Shown here in pieces: positions 1 through 11,240 of a DNA stretch of 64,000 bases (its first letter is position 1; each line of letters opens with the position of its first letter). The stretch is from Telmatactis stephensoni. Lineage: Eukaryota > Cnidaria > Anthozoa > Actiniaria > Isophelliidae. Made by a program: the position numbers and the translations under genes. The notes beneath the pieces are model-generated. The model saw nothing but the letters and a program-made list of their open reading frames with translations. It was not told the DNA's origin and made no database searches. The stretch is taken from the NCBI GenBank assembly GCA_029948255.1, contig JALIZF010001709.1, positions 372,001-436,000 of the forward strand, given 5' to 3'.

Positions 1-1373
1 GGCTTCATTCAATCATCAATGATGCATTTATTCATAAAGATTCAAGGGATATTTCAATGTACTCACTAAATTTGTTATAATCTTCTAAACCAAAGTTCCA
101 CGTTGTTGTTGCTTGATCTATAAACAAAGAAACAATCAGTTGACAGTTTTGCTATATTTTCATGGCCTACACTGTCACTATTGGGTTGTCATTTATTGGT
201 TTGACAAGGCCTTCTCAGCATAGGGATATTGATAATTTTGAGCTCTCGGAGACACTCACATAAAACTTTTCAAGGCAACTGTCCCAAGGGTTCAGTTATT
301 TGAAAGGGGGTTGGCATCTAAAGGGTTAAAATCAATGGTTTTCTTTAGATTTAACCCTTGGTTTGAACAAATGAGCCTAGGGGCCAGAAAAGACCCAGTA
401 GAAAGATTTTGCAAGCACAGTGTAACATATATGAGAACGTGATGTAGTGAGATGACAAGTGTATGTCAGTCATTGTGTGATTAGCACCAGGACACTATTT
501 CAACTGATTCTATACATGTCCTCTTTAAAACATTGAGACTGTTAATGGTCATTCTGGTCAAGGTCATCATTCCTCATTTTGTGCACTGTTCTCTTTCATA
601 TGTAAAGTTGAAATCTACCTGGAGTACAGAAATAGGTATTTGTGGCTAGTGCATAGGTTCTAGCTACTATGTCATCCACTTGTCAGTCCGTCCATCTGTA
701 ACACCACAGGAATACCAAGCAATTGAAAGTGATTGGAACAATCAGAACCAAATTGGATGAGCTAGATAGTGATAAATATTTTAAGAACTAATAAGCTGAT
801 TGAAGCTTCAATCAGGTATGAATTCTATGACTCTTGGAAGATCTTCGTTCTTTCAGATAAATTATCGACTTTTAAGTTGAACACTGGCCTCCCTCTTCGC
901 CCTTGTGGTTTATCAGGAATCAGAGCAACAAGGAGTAAAGTGTTAAACAAAAGTGCTTAAATAGCTTTAAATAATTTGCTAAAATTATTTATCACAGATT
1001 CTATTTTTCATTTCTTAACATTTGAATGAAAGGTTTTGCGAGTTTTATTTTTTTTAGGATGATTAAGTCAAAATGCCGAGTTGATATCGAGACAATCTAC
1101 TCACTCAACTGTGACGACCAACAGTGAAACACAAAGAGAAACAAATCAAAACAAAAGTGAAACAAAAGCGAAATAGAAAACTCTCTTAAGGGATTATACA
1201 AACCTCTCCGCAGGTGTATCGAGCCTCTTATTAAGAGGAAGCGAAACAAAAGCGAAAATCAGTCTCTTATGAATTAATCTAAAAATTCCCATAGTTTCTT
1301 CTACTCCTTAGCACTAGTCACATGTGCTTAAGCGCCTAGATTGTATAATGCTGTTACCCAAGGTGTTACTTAC
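1..1373. other. Left flank, probably SMARCAL1 intron 1
   Basis: I find no convincing coding exon on either strand here. The stretch lies directly downstream of the splice donor of the SMARCAL1 first coding exon (minus strand), so it is most likely intron, with the remaining exons outside the window. A short plus-strand ORF at 769-960 has no recognisable domain. Around 1080-1250 there is low-complexity A-rich sequence with repeated GTGAAAC/AGCGAAA words. Confidence 0.5.
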
Positions 1374-2043
1374 CATAATTACGACTAGGTATTGTCTTAA
1401 ATATACCAATTAATGGACCATGAAATCCAACTTTAACAGCAAACCGCTTTTTACTTAACAGAAAACAATACCCTTTAATCACTTTACTTGGACCTTTGGA
1501 AGATGACTGTGATAATGATGAAACAGAATCCCTACAAAGAGAGTCTGATGACTGTGGGTGGGTAGTTTTCTGTGGTATTTTTTGTGCATTTTTATTGGTG
1601 TTTGAAGAAAAGAATTTGTCCGCTCCTATGACCTTTTTTTCTTTGTTGGTGACGGAATTAGATGATCCCGCTCTTGCAAATTTGGAAACGAAATCTCTCA
1701 CGCTATCTGTCTCAGCTTGTGTTTCTGATGACTTGGATGTATTTGAAATTTGATCAGGTTTTGAAATGAAGGAATTATTGTGAAAGTTTGTAACTGCACT
1801 TGTTTGTTTACGTTCTGTTCTTGTACTTAACAGCCCATCGATCTGTTGAGGGACTTTTTTCGCCTCTTTTAACGGAACAGAAGAATTCTGCGTTGTAGCA
1901 AGTGTAACTGTTTTCGCTGAAACTGTCCTTGTAGCATTTTGTTGATTCATTCGAGCAGCCCTCTTTTCTAATGCCTTGCGACGATTTTCCTCGATCTTCC
2001 GACGCTGTTCATCGGTAAGCTTTGCACCTGTACTCATTTTCAT
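1374..2043 (-). CDS. SMARCAL1: SMARCAL1/HARP annealing helicase, first coding exon (partial)
   Basis: This is the N-terminal exon of a SNF2-family annealing helicase that binds RPA and remodels stalled replication forks in the nucleus. The start ATG at 2041-2043 gives a protein opening with TDEQRRKIEENRRKALEKRA, a stretch typical of SMARCAL1 where the RPA32-binding motif lies. A Ser/Thr/Gln-rich linker follows (about residues 40-180), and then the beginning of a HARP domain (GYCFLLSKKRFAVKVGFHG, IFKTIPSRNY). The exon ends in phase 1 at a strong donor (GTAAGT on the minus strand, 1373-1368). The last base, G, would complete the Asp expected after Asn-Tyr in the HARP domain. The helicase exons must lie left of the window. 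The gene is divergent from ZNF622, with 299 bp between the start codons. Confidence 0.88.
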
Positions 2044-2342
2044 CTACTCATTATAAAGGAACTGAAAGGAAGTAGAAAACATTCTGCAAAATGTACAAAT
2101 TCAGAAATTAAATCCACCGCCAATCGGCTGACCGTAATGACCGTGGGCTCAGAAAACCACAGGAAACCCATTCTTATTCCCATGACTCATTGCGTAGTTG
2201 TTGCACAATGATGGTGCATGTTTTTTAGACCATTTAATTTCTATCCCAAAAATACTTCGTTAAGTCTTTACACCAGATTTTCATTTCGGACATCATTGAA
2301 CATCATATCAACTTGGCTAAGACAACGCTATCAAGTCAAAAA
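2044..2342. promoter_or_regulatory. Shared promoter between SMARCAL1 and ZNF622
   Basis: Only 299 bp separate two head-to-head start codons, so both transcription starts must lie here or inside short 5' UTRs. No clear TATA box is visible. Bidirectional promoters of this size are common for housekeeping genes. The start sites cannot be placed from sequence alone. Confidence 0.6.
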
Positions 2343-3452
2343 ATGCCGCTTTATACGTGTATAACTTGTCGTGTAGGTTTCCCTGATGGAGACTTGCAAA
2401 GGAAGCACTACAAGACGGACTGGCATCGATACAATTTGAAGCGAAAAGTCGCAGAAATGCCTCCAGTTTCAGCTGATGTATTCCAGGAAAAAGTCTTGGC
2501 TCAGAGAGCAGAGACCGAGGCGAGGGAACAGTCCAAAACAATGTCGTTGTATTGTAAAGTTTGTAATAAGAACTTTTCGTCTGAAAATGCTTTCAAAAAC
2601 CACATGCAGTCCAAGAAGCATATTGATATCGTAGCAAAAGCTAAAGACGGAGATTCTAATGAGAAAAACCCAAGTCAGCAATCGAAAAAGGAAAATGTCT
2701 CAAGTGCAACCACTGATCAGGTTGATGATGCTAATAATGATGATGATGAAATTGAAGAAGTTGAGGATTTTGAAGACGAAGCTTTGGAAATCACAGAATG
2801 TCTTTTCTGTCCACATGAAAGTCAAAGTTTTGAAGACAACATGAGGCACATGTCAAGATCACACAGTTTCTTCATTCCTGATTTACAGTATGTCGTTGAC
2901 CTTAAAGGACTGATTGCATACCTTGGAGAGAAAGTGGGAATTGGAAAAATGTGCTTGTATTGTAATGAGAAGAGCAAGAACTTTCTTTCCATTGAAGCTG
3001 TCCAGAATCACATGGTCAGCAAAAGCCACACCAAATTAGATTATGATGGTGATGCTGCTCTTGAATATGCTGATTTCTATGACTTTACCAGTAGTTACCC
3101 AGACAATGCTGATGATGATGATAGCAATGATGACACGGGTACACTTACTGTAGATGAGACCACCAATGAACTGTGTTTACCCTCAGGAGCCAGGGCTGGT
3201 CACAGGGATCTGCGGCTTTACTACAAACAGAATCTTCCACCAGAGAGAGAGAATCACCAACAGATAAAAGTCAGAAAGAGCATAATGGCAGACTACAAAG
3301 CACTTGGCTGGCATGATGTGATAGGGGAAACAACAAGACAGAAGATTAGAGACATAAATGCAGTACAACGGAAAATGGCCAAACAACAAACCAAGCTTGC
3401 TGTGAAGGCAAATAAATTCCAACCTCACTTCAGACCACAAGTTATCTTCTAA
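2343..3452 (+). CDS. ZNF622: ZNF622/REI1-like C2H2 zinc-finger protein, 60S ribosome maturation
   Basis: The family (yeast Rei1/Reh1, human ZNF622) acts in late cytoplasmic maturation of 60S ribosomal subunits. Yeast Rei1 probes the polypeptide exit tunnel and helps recycle Arx1. The 369-residue product starts MPLYTCITCRVGFPDGDLQR; the start ATG at 2343 has A at -3 and fits the family N-terminus, whereas the frame further upstream lacks an ATG. Zinc fingers are visible at about residues 4-30 (CITC...H..H), 68-92 (CKVCNKNF...HMQSKKH), 153-175 (CLFCPHES...H) and 205-235 (CLYCNEKS...HMVSKSH). Acidic runs occur near 135-150 and 258-265. The C-terminal part LPSGARAGHRDLRLYY is a family hallmark. 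The gene is a single uninterrupted exon, unlike its multi-exon neighbours. Its stop codon is 97 bp from that of convergent TACO1. Confidence 0.93.
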   Translation: MPLYTCITCRVGFPDGDLQRKHYKTDWHRYNLKRKVAEMPPVSADVFQEKVLAQRAETEAREQSKTMSLYCKVCNKNFSSENAFKNHMQSKKHIDIVAKAKDGDSNEKNPSQQSKKENVSSATTDQVDDANNDDDEIEEVEDFEDEALEITECLFCPHESQSFEDNMRHMSRSHSFFIPDLQYVVDLKGLIAYLGEKVGIGKMCLYCNEKSKNFLSIEAVQNHMVSKSHTKLDYDGDAALEYADFYDFTSSYPDNADDDDSNDDTGTLTVDETTNELCLPSGARAGHRDLRLYYKQNLPPERENHQQIKVRKSIMADYKALGWHDVIGETTRQKIRDINAVQRKMAKQQTKLAVKANKFQPHFRPQVIF

Positions 3453-3548
3453 ACTAACATTAATTACTTCATATATAAAATTCAGTGTAGTTTTATTTCC
3501 CTAATATATCTTTGAGAATGTGTTTTCATAATATTTTTGTTTATAATT

Positions 3549-6500
3549 TTATGTAGTCACAGCATCAGCAAATAGTTTACAAGTACTGCTAGGGTAATCT
3601 TTGATGTTATCATAAACACGTATAACGTCAGCGTGGTTCAATATTAGGTCTATAAGCCTGTCAGCTTGGTCCATTTGATTTTCTGAAAGAGTCGTCAGTA
3701 ATTTTGGGAAGTACTCCAGACCAGTGGAATGAATAACACTTTTAGGTTCTGTAGATGTAATGTCTTCTGATAGGTTCTTCATTTCTTTAAATGGACACAT
3801 AAACTGAAAAACAACAAAAGTAAAGAATTTCACATATTTTGGTCTACTGAGGCCCATTTCTTGAAAGGCTGTAACTTTATGGGCCCAGTAGATTATGGGA
3901 AAAATTACAGGAGTGTGCGAACACCCATAAACTACTTGCCTGTAATCATAGAAAAAATCACATATGCTTTGACATACATCTGTAAACTTTATTGAGTAAG
4001 TTAATGAGCCGGTAAAGTTTCAGGTCTTTCAAGAAATGAGCTTCTGGTTCTCACTTGTGACACAATTATAATATTAGAAGAATACTTATATAGCACTTTA
4101 CATGTGGGAATATGATCTATACACAAATGCAAAAAAACAAACCACCTGATAAATATCTATTTGCCTGTGATTATCCACAGAGAAGTTTTCATGTGACTGA
4201 AGAATCCAGATCAAAAACCTCAAGGTCAGGGCATGGCAAGTTCACTGGAAGGACCTTTAGAAATGTTTTTATAGAAGACATCACAGTACTTATGCGGTCT
4301 AAGGACAGTGTGGTCCAAGTTACACTCATACAAACACTCCTCTATATCATGAGTCATTAGCATGATTCAACACTTGTTACCTTTATTACTCTTTTTCCAT
4401 CCTCTAATTGAGTAAAATAAACATCTTCTGCTCCAGCTTCAATGGCTAATTCGTCTGCCTAAAATAAAAACAAAAACTTTGGACTTTCTTTATTTTATAC
4501 TAACAGCATTGTAGTCAGTTCTATGAGCTGAAACCTGCTGTCCAGAGGACGTGTGAATATGGTATACCAGTAGCAACAAAAGATAAACACAGGAAAAATG
4601 ATATTGTGGCTTACCTTTTCAACCATATTTTCCAGAGGGTAATTTTCAGTGTCTACTTGGTCATTGTGAAGGAAATCTTCAACTGTTATAACACCTAAAG
4701 TGAATAAAATTGACTACCATGAAAATTCTTTTCATAAATCTCAAATATACTTAGATGATGTTACCTCTACTGTCATACTGAAATTGTACTGTGCCTCCAT
4801 CCTTCATTACACCACTAGAATGATAAAATCAATTAAGTTTGAGTACACTACAATAAATCTGCACTTGGTAGAAAACGGTTTTGTATATACAGCACCCTGC
4901 TCAAAACCAGAAAACCTTTTATTATTTTCAAAATATTGATCCTGTCAGACCACATCCATATTTGGTAAATGTTAGGAGTGTCCCACTCACCCCAAATGTT
5001 TTGCTGTCAAAAAGTCAAATGGCACAAATAAGGACACACCTTAAGTCCCACTAGGTTAAAAAGACTACCACCTGTGGGGTTGGGGGGTGGACACACCAAT
5101 CAACAGTATGCTCGTACCTATTATAGGAGTGTAATCAACATGGCTTCAAAAGCTCTTTTAATCTATGTGTACGTTTTAGTGGGCATGGGTGGCGTAGTGG
5201 TTAAGCCACTCGCCTCTCACTGTGGTGGTCTGGTGTTCAAGTCCTGGCTCGGACGTTGGATCATATGTGAGTTGAGTTTGTTTGATGTGTCGTTCTCTTC
5301 CATGCCACAAGGGTTTTTCTCCAGGTTCTCTGGTTTTTCCTCCCTCAGCAAAAATCAACATGTGAGTTGAGTGATGTATGAAAAATATTCAATGTAGAGG
5401 TAATGAGTGTGAGATGAAAGATGGTCCAATGGAAGATTAGCAAAAGCTTAATTGGCTTCCATCTATAAATAAAGAGGACTGTTTTTTTTTTCTTTTTTCA
5501 AAACTGAGCACCATGTAGCACCACACTGTAACATGACTGTTTCATGTCTTTTATTAGTTTTATGAAATGATTTGAGGGATAACTTACCCATTTCTTTTTA
5601 ATATTGTATTAATATCAATTTTCGCCCTGACTTTGTTAGTTGTAAGGACATCTACCAAAAGCCCACATGCACCAGGTCCTCTTGCTTCTAAAAGAATTTG
5701 TGATAAGGGATTGTCTTTGTTCTGTAGGAATTAGACAGCAAATATAATACAATGGTTGGAAAATGTTACTTTCTCTAGACATTTTGGGGACAACTTTGTT
5801 TTTCCAGAGAACAGTGTATAACAGATGGTCAAAACAAAGCAATACATATTAAAGTCTTTGTTACACATGGCTCATTTTATCCTGTAACTTACTCCAAGTC
5901 CAGATTTAATTGCATTTTCTATTGATGCTTTTGGCATGCTGATAGCTTTTGCTCTTGCAACAATATTATCCAGGCGTGGATTAAGCTCTGCACCACCCTC
6001 TGAGAAAGATAATATAAGCAAGTTGTAAGTAAGTAAGTAAGTTGTAAATGAGTTGGATCAGTCTGTATAGCTATTTATCACATAACCCATATTTCCCAGC
6101 TCGCATGCTCTTAAGGTAATTCCTCTGTTTCGCACAGCGCACGCCCACTGCGCATGGTTCAAAAAGCATAAATCGTGACTTTACAAGCATTTTCTTTCAA
6201 GGTATAATCAAAAAGGATACAAAACTCGATTTTGGAAATTTTTCTAATCTTTGGTGCGATAAAAAGCAAGTTTTGCAAAACTCACCCCATTCCCTTCTCG
6301 AAAAAGTGCCATTTTTAGCTCTATTATGATGATGTTTTACAAAATATTTTGCACACGAGCACCATGACCCCCATTTCTTATTTCAAAACTTGCATTCACG
6401 CAATGATTTACACAACATATTTGAAAATTAAGAAAATCTATCGATAGGAACATGGAAAATTTGACGCTTTTTTGTGTTTATTTGAGCCCTAGAATGCCAA

Positions 6501-8145
6501 AAATCGAACATTTCGCGGGGGGTATGTTGCTCTCTAAATGATGCAAAAAATGTTCCAAAATGTGTTATCAAAGTTAAAATAAGCTTTCTTGCAAGATATT
6601 TTACTATTGTACCTGTTCCTACTAAAATACTGCTAACTCTGAATTTTGGAGTCTTTTTCTGAGACCAGATAGACATATCAGCGAATTAGCTGGAAAACAT
6701 CAAACGTTCGCGCGAAATCGCTAACATACCATTGTCTATCAAGCCAAATATTTCCTAAACAAGTACCGTGACCCCCTCTTTTTTGTTAGTTACGAGATAA
6801 GTAACTCAAAACCTACAAAATATCAAATTTTAAGCGATTTTTATTGGTAGGATCTATTACAGAGGAATCACCTTAATAAATCCATTGGAAAATTAAGTGA
6901 TGTGATCAGGGCTGGACAGCTTTGCTTCAGCAGCTCATAAAAACCTGTACGGCCCTGCTTGTTTCCGCGCCCTATATTTCTATTTGTATATCAGAGTTTT
7001 TTAGCACTTTTTATAACAGAAAAACCAGGACATATGATAAAATGCTTATTGACTGAGTTAGGTTGGGTTGGACTGGAAAAAATCAATTTGGCTCTTGGTC
7101 ATTTGTACAGACCTCATTGCACTTGGTCCATATGGCATGACCTCAAGCCAAATATTTTCCTGTCCAGCCCTCCCACTCAGTCAATAAGTACATATTCATA
7201 CACAATTCATTTTTAAGCCTCTAGGGGGGGGACTACCCATGGGAATTTGATCTTGAGAGATGTCCCCTAGGTAGGGAATTTGACACAGTTGCCAGAAGTC
7301 ACTTGGAGCAGTATGGAATTTTACATTTGCAAGATGTGCGGGGGTGGGGAATTTGACTTTTTACAACACTTGATACTAATCTCGCGATCTGATTGGTTGA
7401 TTAGAGTGTGTCAATAAGAGGACAGACACACTGTTGACGCGTTTCAGCGCGCGCGCTCGTTCTGTTGCCCCGTTTGAAAAGGATTTTTTAACTTTTATCT
7501 CAAATAATTGTTGTAAAAAACGAATTGAAGATGGTTTTGAGTTGTCTGTCCTCTTATTGACACACTCTTGACGTCATAAAATGTTCAAAACTTTGCAGTG
7601 AAACCACTCGCTGCGCTCGTGATTCCACTTGAGTTTTGAACATTTTATGACGTCAAGAGTGTGTCAATAAGAGGACAGACAACTCAAAACCATCTTCAAT
7701 TTGTTAATTTGCATTAATGAAAATGTCAAATTCCCCAAGGTCTGCCTTCCCCCCTCCCCTGGGGTTTAAATTTGACAGGTGCTTTATTAAATCACAAAGT
7801 CCACCAGACCAGACCATCCGGAACCCCCGTATATGTTTTTCAACATACTTCTTCTTTGGCATTAAATAAAAAGATTCAATACAAACACGATAAATCAATT
7901 GAATTACAAATAAACAAACCTCGAACCGCGCTGATTATCTCAGCAGCAAGACGACCAAACATTTTGCTCTTTGCTACATCGATATGGCTCTTTTTAAACT
8001 TGATATTTGCCCAGTGACTATGTCCCGCCATTCTTCTTATCACTATTAATAAACTAGCCTCTGCATTACTGAATTTGAGTCTTGAATATTTGCTGAAAAG
8101 AGGAGAAACTGTAGTGAGGAATTTTCTTGTCATGTTGGCCGCCAT
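3549..8145 (-). CDS. TACO1: TACO1 (YebC family) mitochondrial translational activator, complete 7-exon gene
   Basis: This YebC/DUF28 protein activates mitochondrial translation; human TACO1 promotes COX1 synthesis. Minus-strand coding exons are 8145-7920, 5999-5893, 5721-5588, 4814-4765, 4694-4615, 4458-4381 and 3803-3549. All junctions are GT-AG and all phases close, giving 309 residues (human TACO1 is about 297). The start MAANMTRKFL (ATG at 8143-8145) opens a basic leader that looks mitochondrial. The mature part begins AGHSHWANIKFKKSHIDVAK, the YebC signature. Further blocks are NPRLDNIVARAKAISMPKAS, ARGPGACGLLVDVLTTNKVR, KRNGGVMKDGGTVQFQYDSR and EAGAEDVYF. No catalytic activity is known for the family. 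Intron 1 (6000-7919) holds a TTAA-flanked element and a foldback repeat, and intron 3 holds a SINE. None of these disturbs the exons, so the gene looks intact. Confidence 0.94.
5181..5390 (+). repeat. tRNA-derived SINE in TACO1 intron 3
   Basis: A pol III box A-like stretch (TGGCGTAGTGGTTAAGCC) is followed about 35 bp later by a box B-like stretch (GGTGTTCAAGTCC). The non-tRNA body contains CGTTCTCT, TTTTTCTCC and CCTCCCTCAGCAAAAA. The same body occurs behind another tRNA-like head at 16935-17190, which supports one SINE family. Confidence 0.7.
6111..6876. mobile_element. TTAA-flanked non-autonomous DNA transposon in TACO1 intron 1
   Basis: The ends are TTAA + AAGGTAATTCCTCTGT at 6111 and its inverted counterpart ACAGAGGAATCACCTTAA ending at 6876, with one mismatch over 16 bp. 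The TTAA at both ends fits a piggyBac-type target duplication (known superfamily trait). No transposase ORF is present in the 766 bp, so it would be non-autonomous. Confidence 0.65.
7207..7770. repeat. G/C-run-ended repeat in TACO1 intron 1
   Basis: The left end has CTAGGGGGGGGACTACCC and the right end CCCCCCTCCCCTGGGG, with repeated GGGAATTTGA words between. Similar repeats with G-run/C-run ends recur at 22056-22512, 36870-37228, 45095-45357, 50420-50925 and 57178-57622. A palindromic element is nested at 7522-7703. Confidence 0.5.
7522..7703. repeat. Foldback repeat, about 71-bp arms
   Basis: Arms 7522-7592 and 7632-7703 are near-perfect inverted copies around a 39-bp loop. Each contains TGTCCTCTTATTGACACACTC and TGACGTCA-like words. 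A third copy of GTGTGTCAATAAGAGGACAG lies at 7406-7425, so this is probably part of a larger MITE. Confidence 0.8.
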
Positions 8146-8435
8146 TTTGTTTTGCCAAGTAATTCCTTTGTGGGGGAGGGTGAGTGTTGGCAAGAATTCA
8201 AACTGAAAAAAATAAAAACAAAATGTTTTTAGACAAAATAATAATAATATATAAAATAATTTTCAAAAATGGGATTTCAAAAACATTCGAAAAGCTAAAA
8301 ACGCCATGGAAATAAGCAAAGAAAAGCCTCGACTTCCCCCTCACCCCACCCCCACTGAGGTGAAGTCCCTTCATTCCCTTCACCACTCGACGGCAGACAA
8401 CAGGAAGCCCAAACAAACGAGCCGCGATTTCATCA

Positions 8436-8722
8436 TATATACCTATTTCAATAAACGTTGTCAGCAAAAGCCTACGCGACTCACCCGAAAGGGAGTATGG
8501 GTAGAAATTACTAGAGCTATAAAACCACACAAATATCCACACCATAATTCAACTTCAGCTTGTCATGACCTAATACATCAAAGAGCTTCATTTGCTGATG
8601 CTGAAATCAAAACCAATGCGAAAAAGAGAGTAAAATTTTGCAACTACCCATACTCCTTTTCGGTCTAGTCGCGTAGGCTTGAGACCTCTCATACGACAAC
8701 CTTTTTTGAAATAGGTATATGT
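8436..8722. repeat. Foldback repeat upstream of TACO1
   Basis: Inverted arms 8436-8505 and 8642-8722 share ATATACCTATTTCAA, AGCCTACGCGACT and GGAGTATGGGTAG with small indels. The loop is about 135 bp. No coding capacity is seen. Confidence 0.7.
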
Positions 8723-8890
8723 GGTCACAGGTTTTCCAACATAAATCTGGATATAACCAATGGAAAAAAAACACTGTAAATGGAATAACATTTAAAGCTA
8801 GTATTGCTAGTAACATGACAGTGCCGGCGGTCGGGGGAGGGGGGTACTCCCTTATATTTGCTGTACGGGGCCGTAATAGACTAGTAATAA

Positions 8891-9168
8891 TAGGCCAGTA
8901 TGCACTAACAGGTCACGTGACCCTATCTCCCCTAAATCAAGTGGTACCATCAAAATGAACTCCAAAAAATGAAAGAGCTTTTCCAAACGAATCTTAAGAA
9001 AATGTCTGATCTTCAATTTGCTGTAATTTGCTCTTATTCATCTTATAAACTGAAACTTTGCACTTTTACTAATATCGAGGTGCTCTTTCATTTTTTGGAG
9101 TTCATTTTGACGGTGCTGCTTGATTTAGGGAAGATAGGGTCACGTGACCTGTTAGTGCATATGGCCTA
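8891..9168. repeat. Foldback MITE-like repeat
   Basis: Arms of about 85 bp (8891-8973 and 9078-9168) carry TGCACTAACAGGTCACGTGA, CCCTAAATCAAG and AATGAACTCCAAAAAATG in inverted orientation. It abuts the inverted duplicate that starts at 9168. A G-rich end (GGGGGAGGGGGGTACTCCC) lies just upstream at 8832-8850. Confidence 0.75.
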
Positions 9169-9449
9169 TTGTTATACCATTCTTTCTTTTCCTTTTATCT
9201 TTTCCATTTATTGTTGTCGGTAGTTCAATTGAATATCCTACTTATTTCTCAGCCAACTCGCCTTTGGAGTTTTTTTTTCCCAATTTCACCGACAAGCAAG
9301 CCGGTTTCTGATCAGTAAAACTATACGTCAGTTTTCCGCCTTCAGTTCTTCACACATCTATAATATCACTTAGCATAATTTTTTGATCATTAACAAAAAT
9401 GCAATACTTTAAGTCCCAAATATATTCGTGGACATGAACTTAATAATCT
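9168..9449 (-). repeat. Inverted copy of 13226-13509
   Basis: This segment is the reverse complement of 13226-13509, almost base for base, with small indels. For example, the Pro-Ala-Cys coding region has lost a few bases and a T-run is longer. The copy at 13226 keeps an open reading frame, whereas this one is disrupted, so this copy is the likely derivative. Confidence 0.85.
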
Positions 9450-9589
9450 ATAAAGCTAATTCCATATTTGCAGACTGCTTCCATATTATCACAATTTTAA
9501 CGTATGTATATATCATTATTATTTTTTTTTTCCTTATCATTTGTATAGTTAATATATTATTTATATGTATTTATTGTTTATAGTTTAGG

Positions 9590-9669
9590 AGGTCCACAAG
9601 TTTTTCAGTCCCTGACTGTAATGTGTTTTAACCTCATTAAATAAAGTTATTATTATTATTATTATTATG
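9590..9669 (+). mobile_element. 3' end of a retroposed element with (TTA)n tail
   Basis: The sequence reads GTCCCTGACTGTAATG, then a poly(A) signal-like ATTAAATAAAG, then about eight TTA triplets. This layout is typical of the 3' tail of a non-LTR element or SINE inserted on the plus strand. The body upstream (9450-9590) is AT-rich and not recognisable. Confidence 0.45.
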
Positions 9670-9804
9670 GCATCTTTATTTTGTTTTCAATTCAAATCCT
9701 AATTACATGCAACAAAGCGGGAATGCACCTGTGCTTTGTTGTATTTTTTTCTTATATGCTAAACATCACTTTTTTTTAATTTGCTATTTTGTGAACTCAT
9801 AGAA

Positions 9805-10830
9805 TTATTTTGTAATTTCTGCGTTTTGGGAAAGGATCCATTTTTGTGATTTCTTAAGGAGATAGTCTGTTTCTTGGCTATTCGTTGTCACAGAGTTCAT
9901 TTCTTTCTCTAATAGATGGTGATAACCTCCGAGAAAATCAAATACAACGTTCTTTTGGGTAACTGTACAGTCTCTGTAGATGTTCTTTATGCCTGCTCTT
10001 AGTTCTGTGTATTTTTCTTGCTTGTATCTTGTCCTTTCTTCGATGCTTCCAACGCTGCATATGGTTCCTTCTACCAAGATCCATGTTTTGTTTCCTTTGT
10101 CTAGTACAGCCATGTCGATTCTATTGGCTCCATTTTCAGGGGCTTTATCAAGGTGAAAGGGCAGGTCCCAAATTATCTTGGCTTTCTCGTTCTCTACGAT
10201 TGATTCTGGAATACTTTGTTGATACCAAGGCTTGGAATGATCGCTTTCTTGGAAGTCGTATCTGTATAGGAGGTAATGGTAGATAGGTCTAAGCATCCTG
10301 TCGTGTCTGGCTTTGTACAAGGTCTGTGCAATTCTTGGGCAAGCACAGAGCACATGTGTTGTAGATTCAATAGCTGTATGACACATGCGGCATTTGCTGT
10401 CAGTAACGTGCATTTGTAATTTGCTTTGCTGGTATGCCTTCGTTGGCAGGAGCTGTTGTCTTATGCTCTTATTCACACTATGTACTACGTCGGGTATGTT
10501 CTTCCATGTTTTGTGAACGTCATTGGCTCTTTTTGACATTTCCGGGTCGTTGAGTTGTTTAGTTGTCAGTGCTCCTAGCCACTGTTGGCTTTGAAATTCT
10601 TCGAGGTACTTCCTGTTAACACTCGAGCGTAATAGATCTTTTATTGCTTGTGGGCTTTCTGTCTTGGTATGAGTGGTTTTACTGTCGTGAGTGATTAACT
10701 CAATTCCTGTTGCATTAAATCTGCATTGTATGTTGTATTCTTCTGCGTATTTCATTGCTTGTTTGAAAATAGATTTTCTTCCTTTATCGATCTTGTTCAT
10801 CTCAATTGTTCTTGCTAATTGAATTCTTTT
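9805..10830 (-). mobile_element. Non-LTR retrotransposon fragment with restriction-like endonuclease (R2/R4-type 3' end)
   Basis: The minus-strand ORF encodes about 340 residues before it runs into a (TTA)n tract that translates as poly-Ile. A zinc-knuckle-like motif, CRMCHTAIESTTHVLCACP, is followed by NRIDMAVLDKGNKTWILVEG and then RYKQEKYTEL. The spaced D, E and K fit the restriction-like endonuclease that follows the reverse transcriptase in R2, R4/Dong and NeSL-type elements. No reverse transcriptase is present: the element is cut off at the (TTA)n tract at 10825, so it is a 5'-truncated dead copy, although this part remains open. Clade assignment is inference. Confidence 0.75.
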
Positions 10831-10831
10831 A

Positions 10832-10893
<62 letters not shown>
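10825..10893. repeat. (TTA)n microsatellite
   Basis: About 20 uninterrupted ATT/TTA triplets lie at the broken 5' end of the retrotransposon fragment. Confidence 0.95.
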
Positions 10894-10894
<1 letters not shown>

Positions 10895-11064
10895 ACGCAA
10901 GCAGTACAGTACCACAAGTATGCTGTAGAACAACATTTTCTAAAGTTTCTTCTCCATCAGAGCAGTTCCATCTTCTTTGTAACACCTACTCTACAGTAGA
11001 GAGCCATAGCATCGCGTCTCTCACTTTATATGGTCCTCTGCTCATCCTGACCATTAGATATTCC

Positions 11065-11240
11065 ATTCATTTATTCATTTATTCATTCATTCATTCATTC
11101 ATTCATTCATTCATTCATTCATATTTTGAAGTGTGAATAAAGCCACTTGTAACTTGTAACATTCATGCATTCCTTCCTTCCTTCCTTCCTTCCTTCCTTT
11201 CCTTCCTTCCTTTCTTCCTTCAATTCCTTCCTTCCTTTGT
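11065..11240. repeat. (ATTC)n and (TTCC)n microsatellites
   Basis: A run of ATTC units at 11065-11120 and a run of CCTT units at 11166-11240 flank a short AATAAA-containing segment (11125-11160). Confidence 0.9.

Noticed and set aside
3183..3440. 85-residue minus-strand ORF opposite ZNF622
   Set aside because: It is a shadow of the conserved ZNF622 coding frame.
5074..5370. 98-residue plus-strand ORF
   Set aside because: It covers a SINE inside a TACO1 intron.
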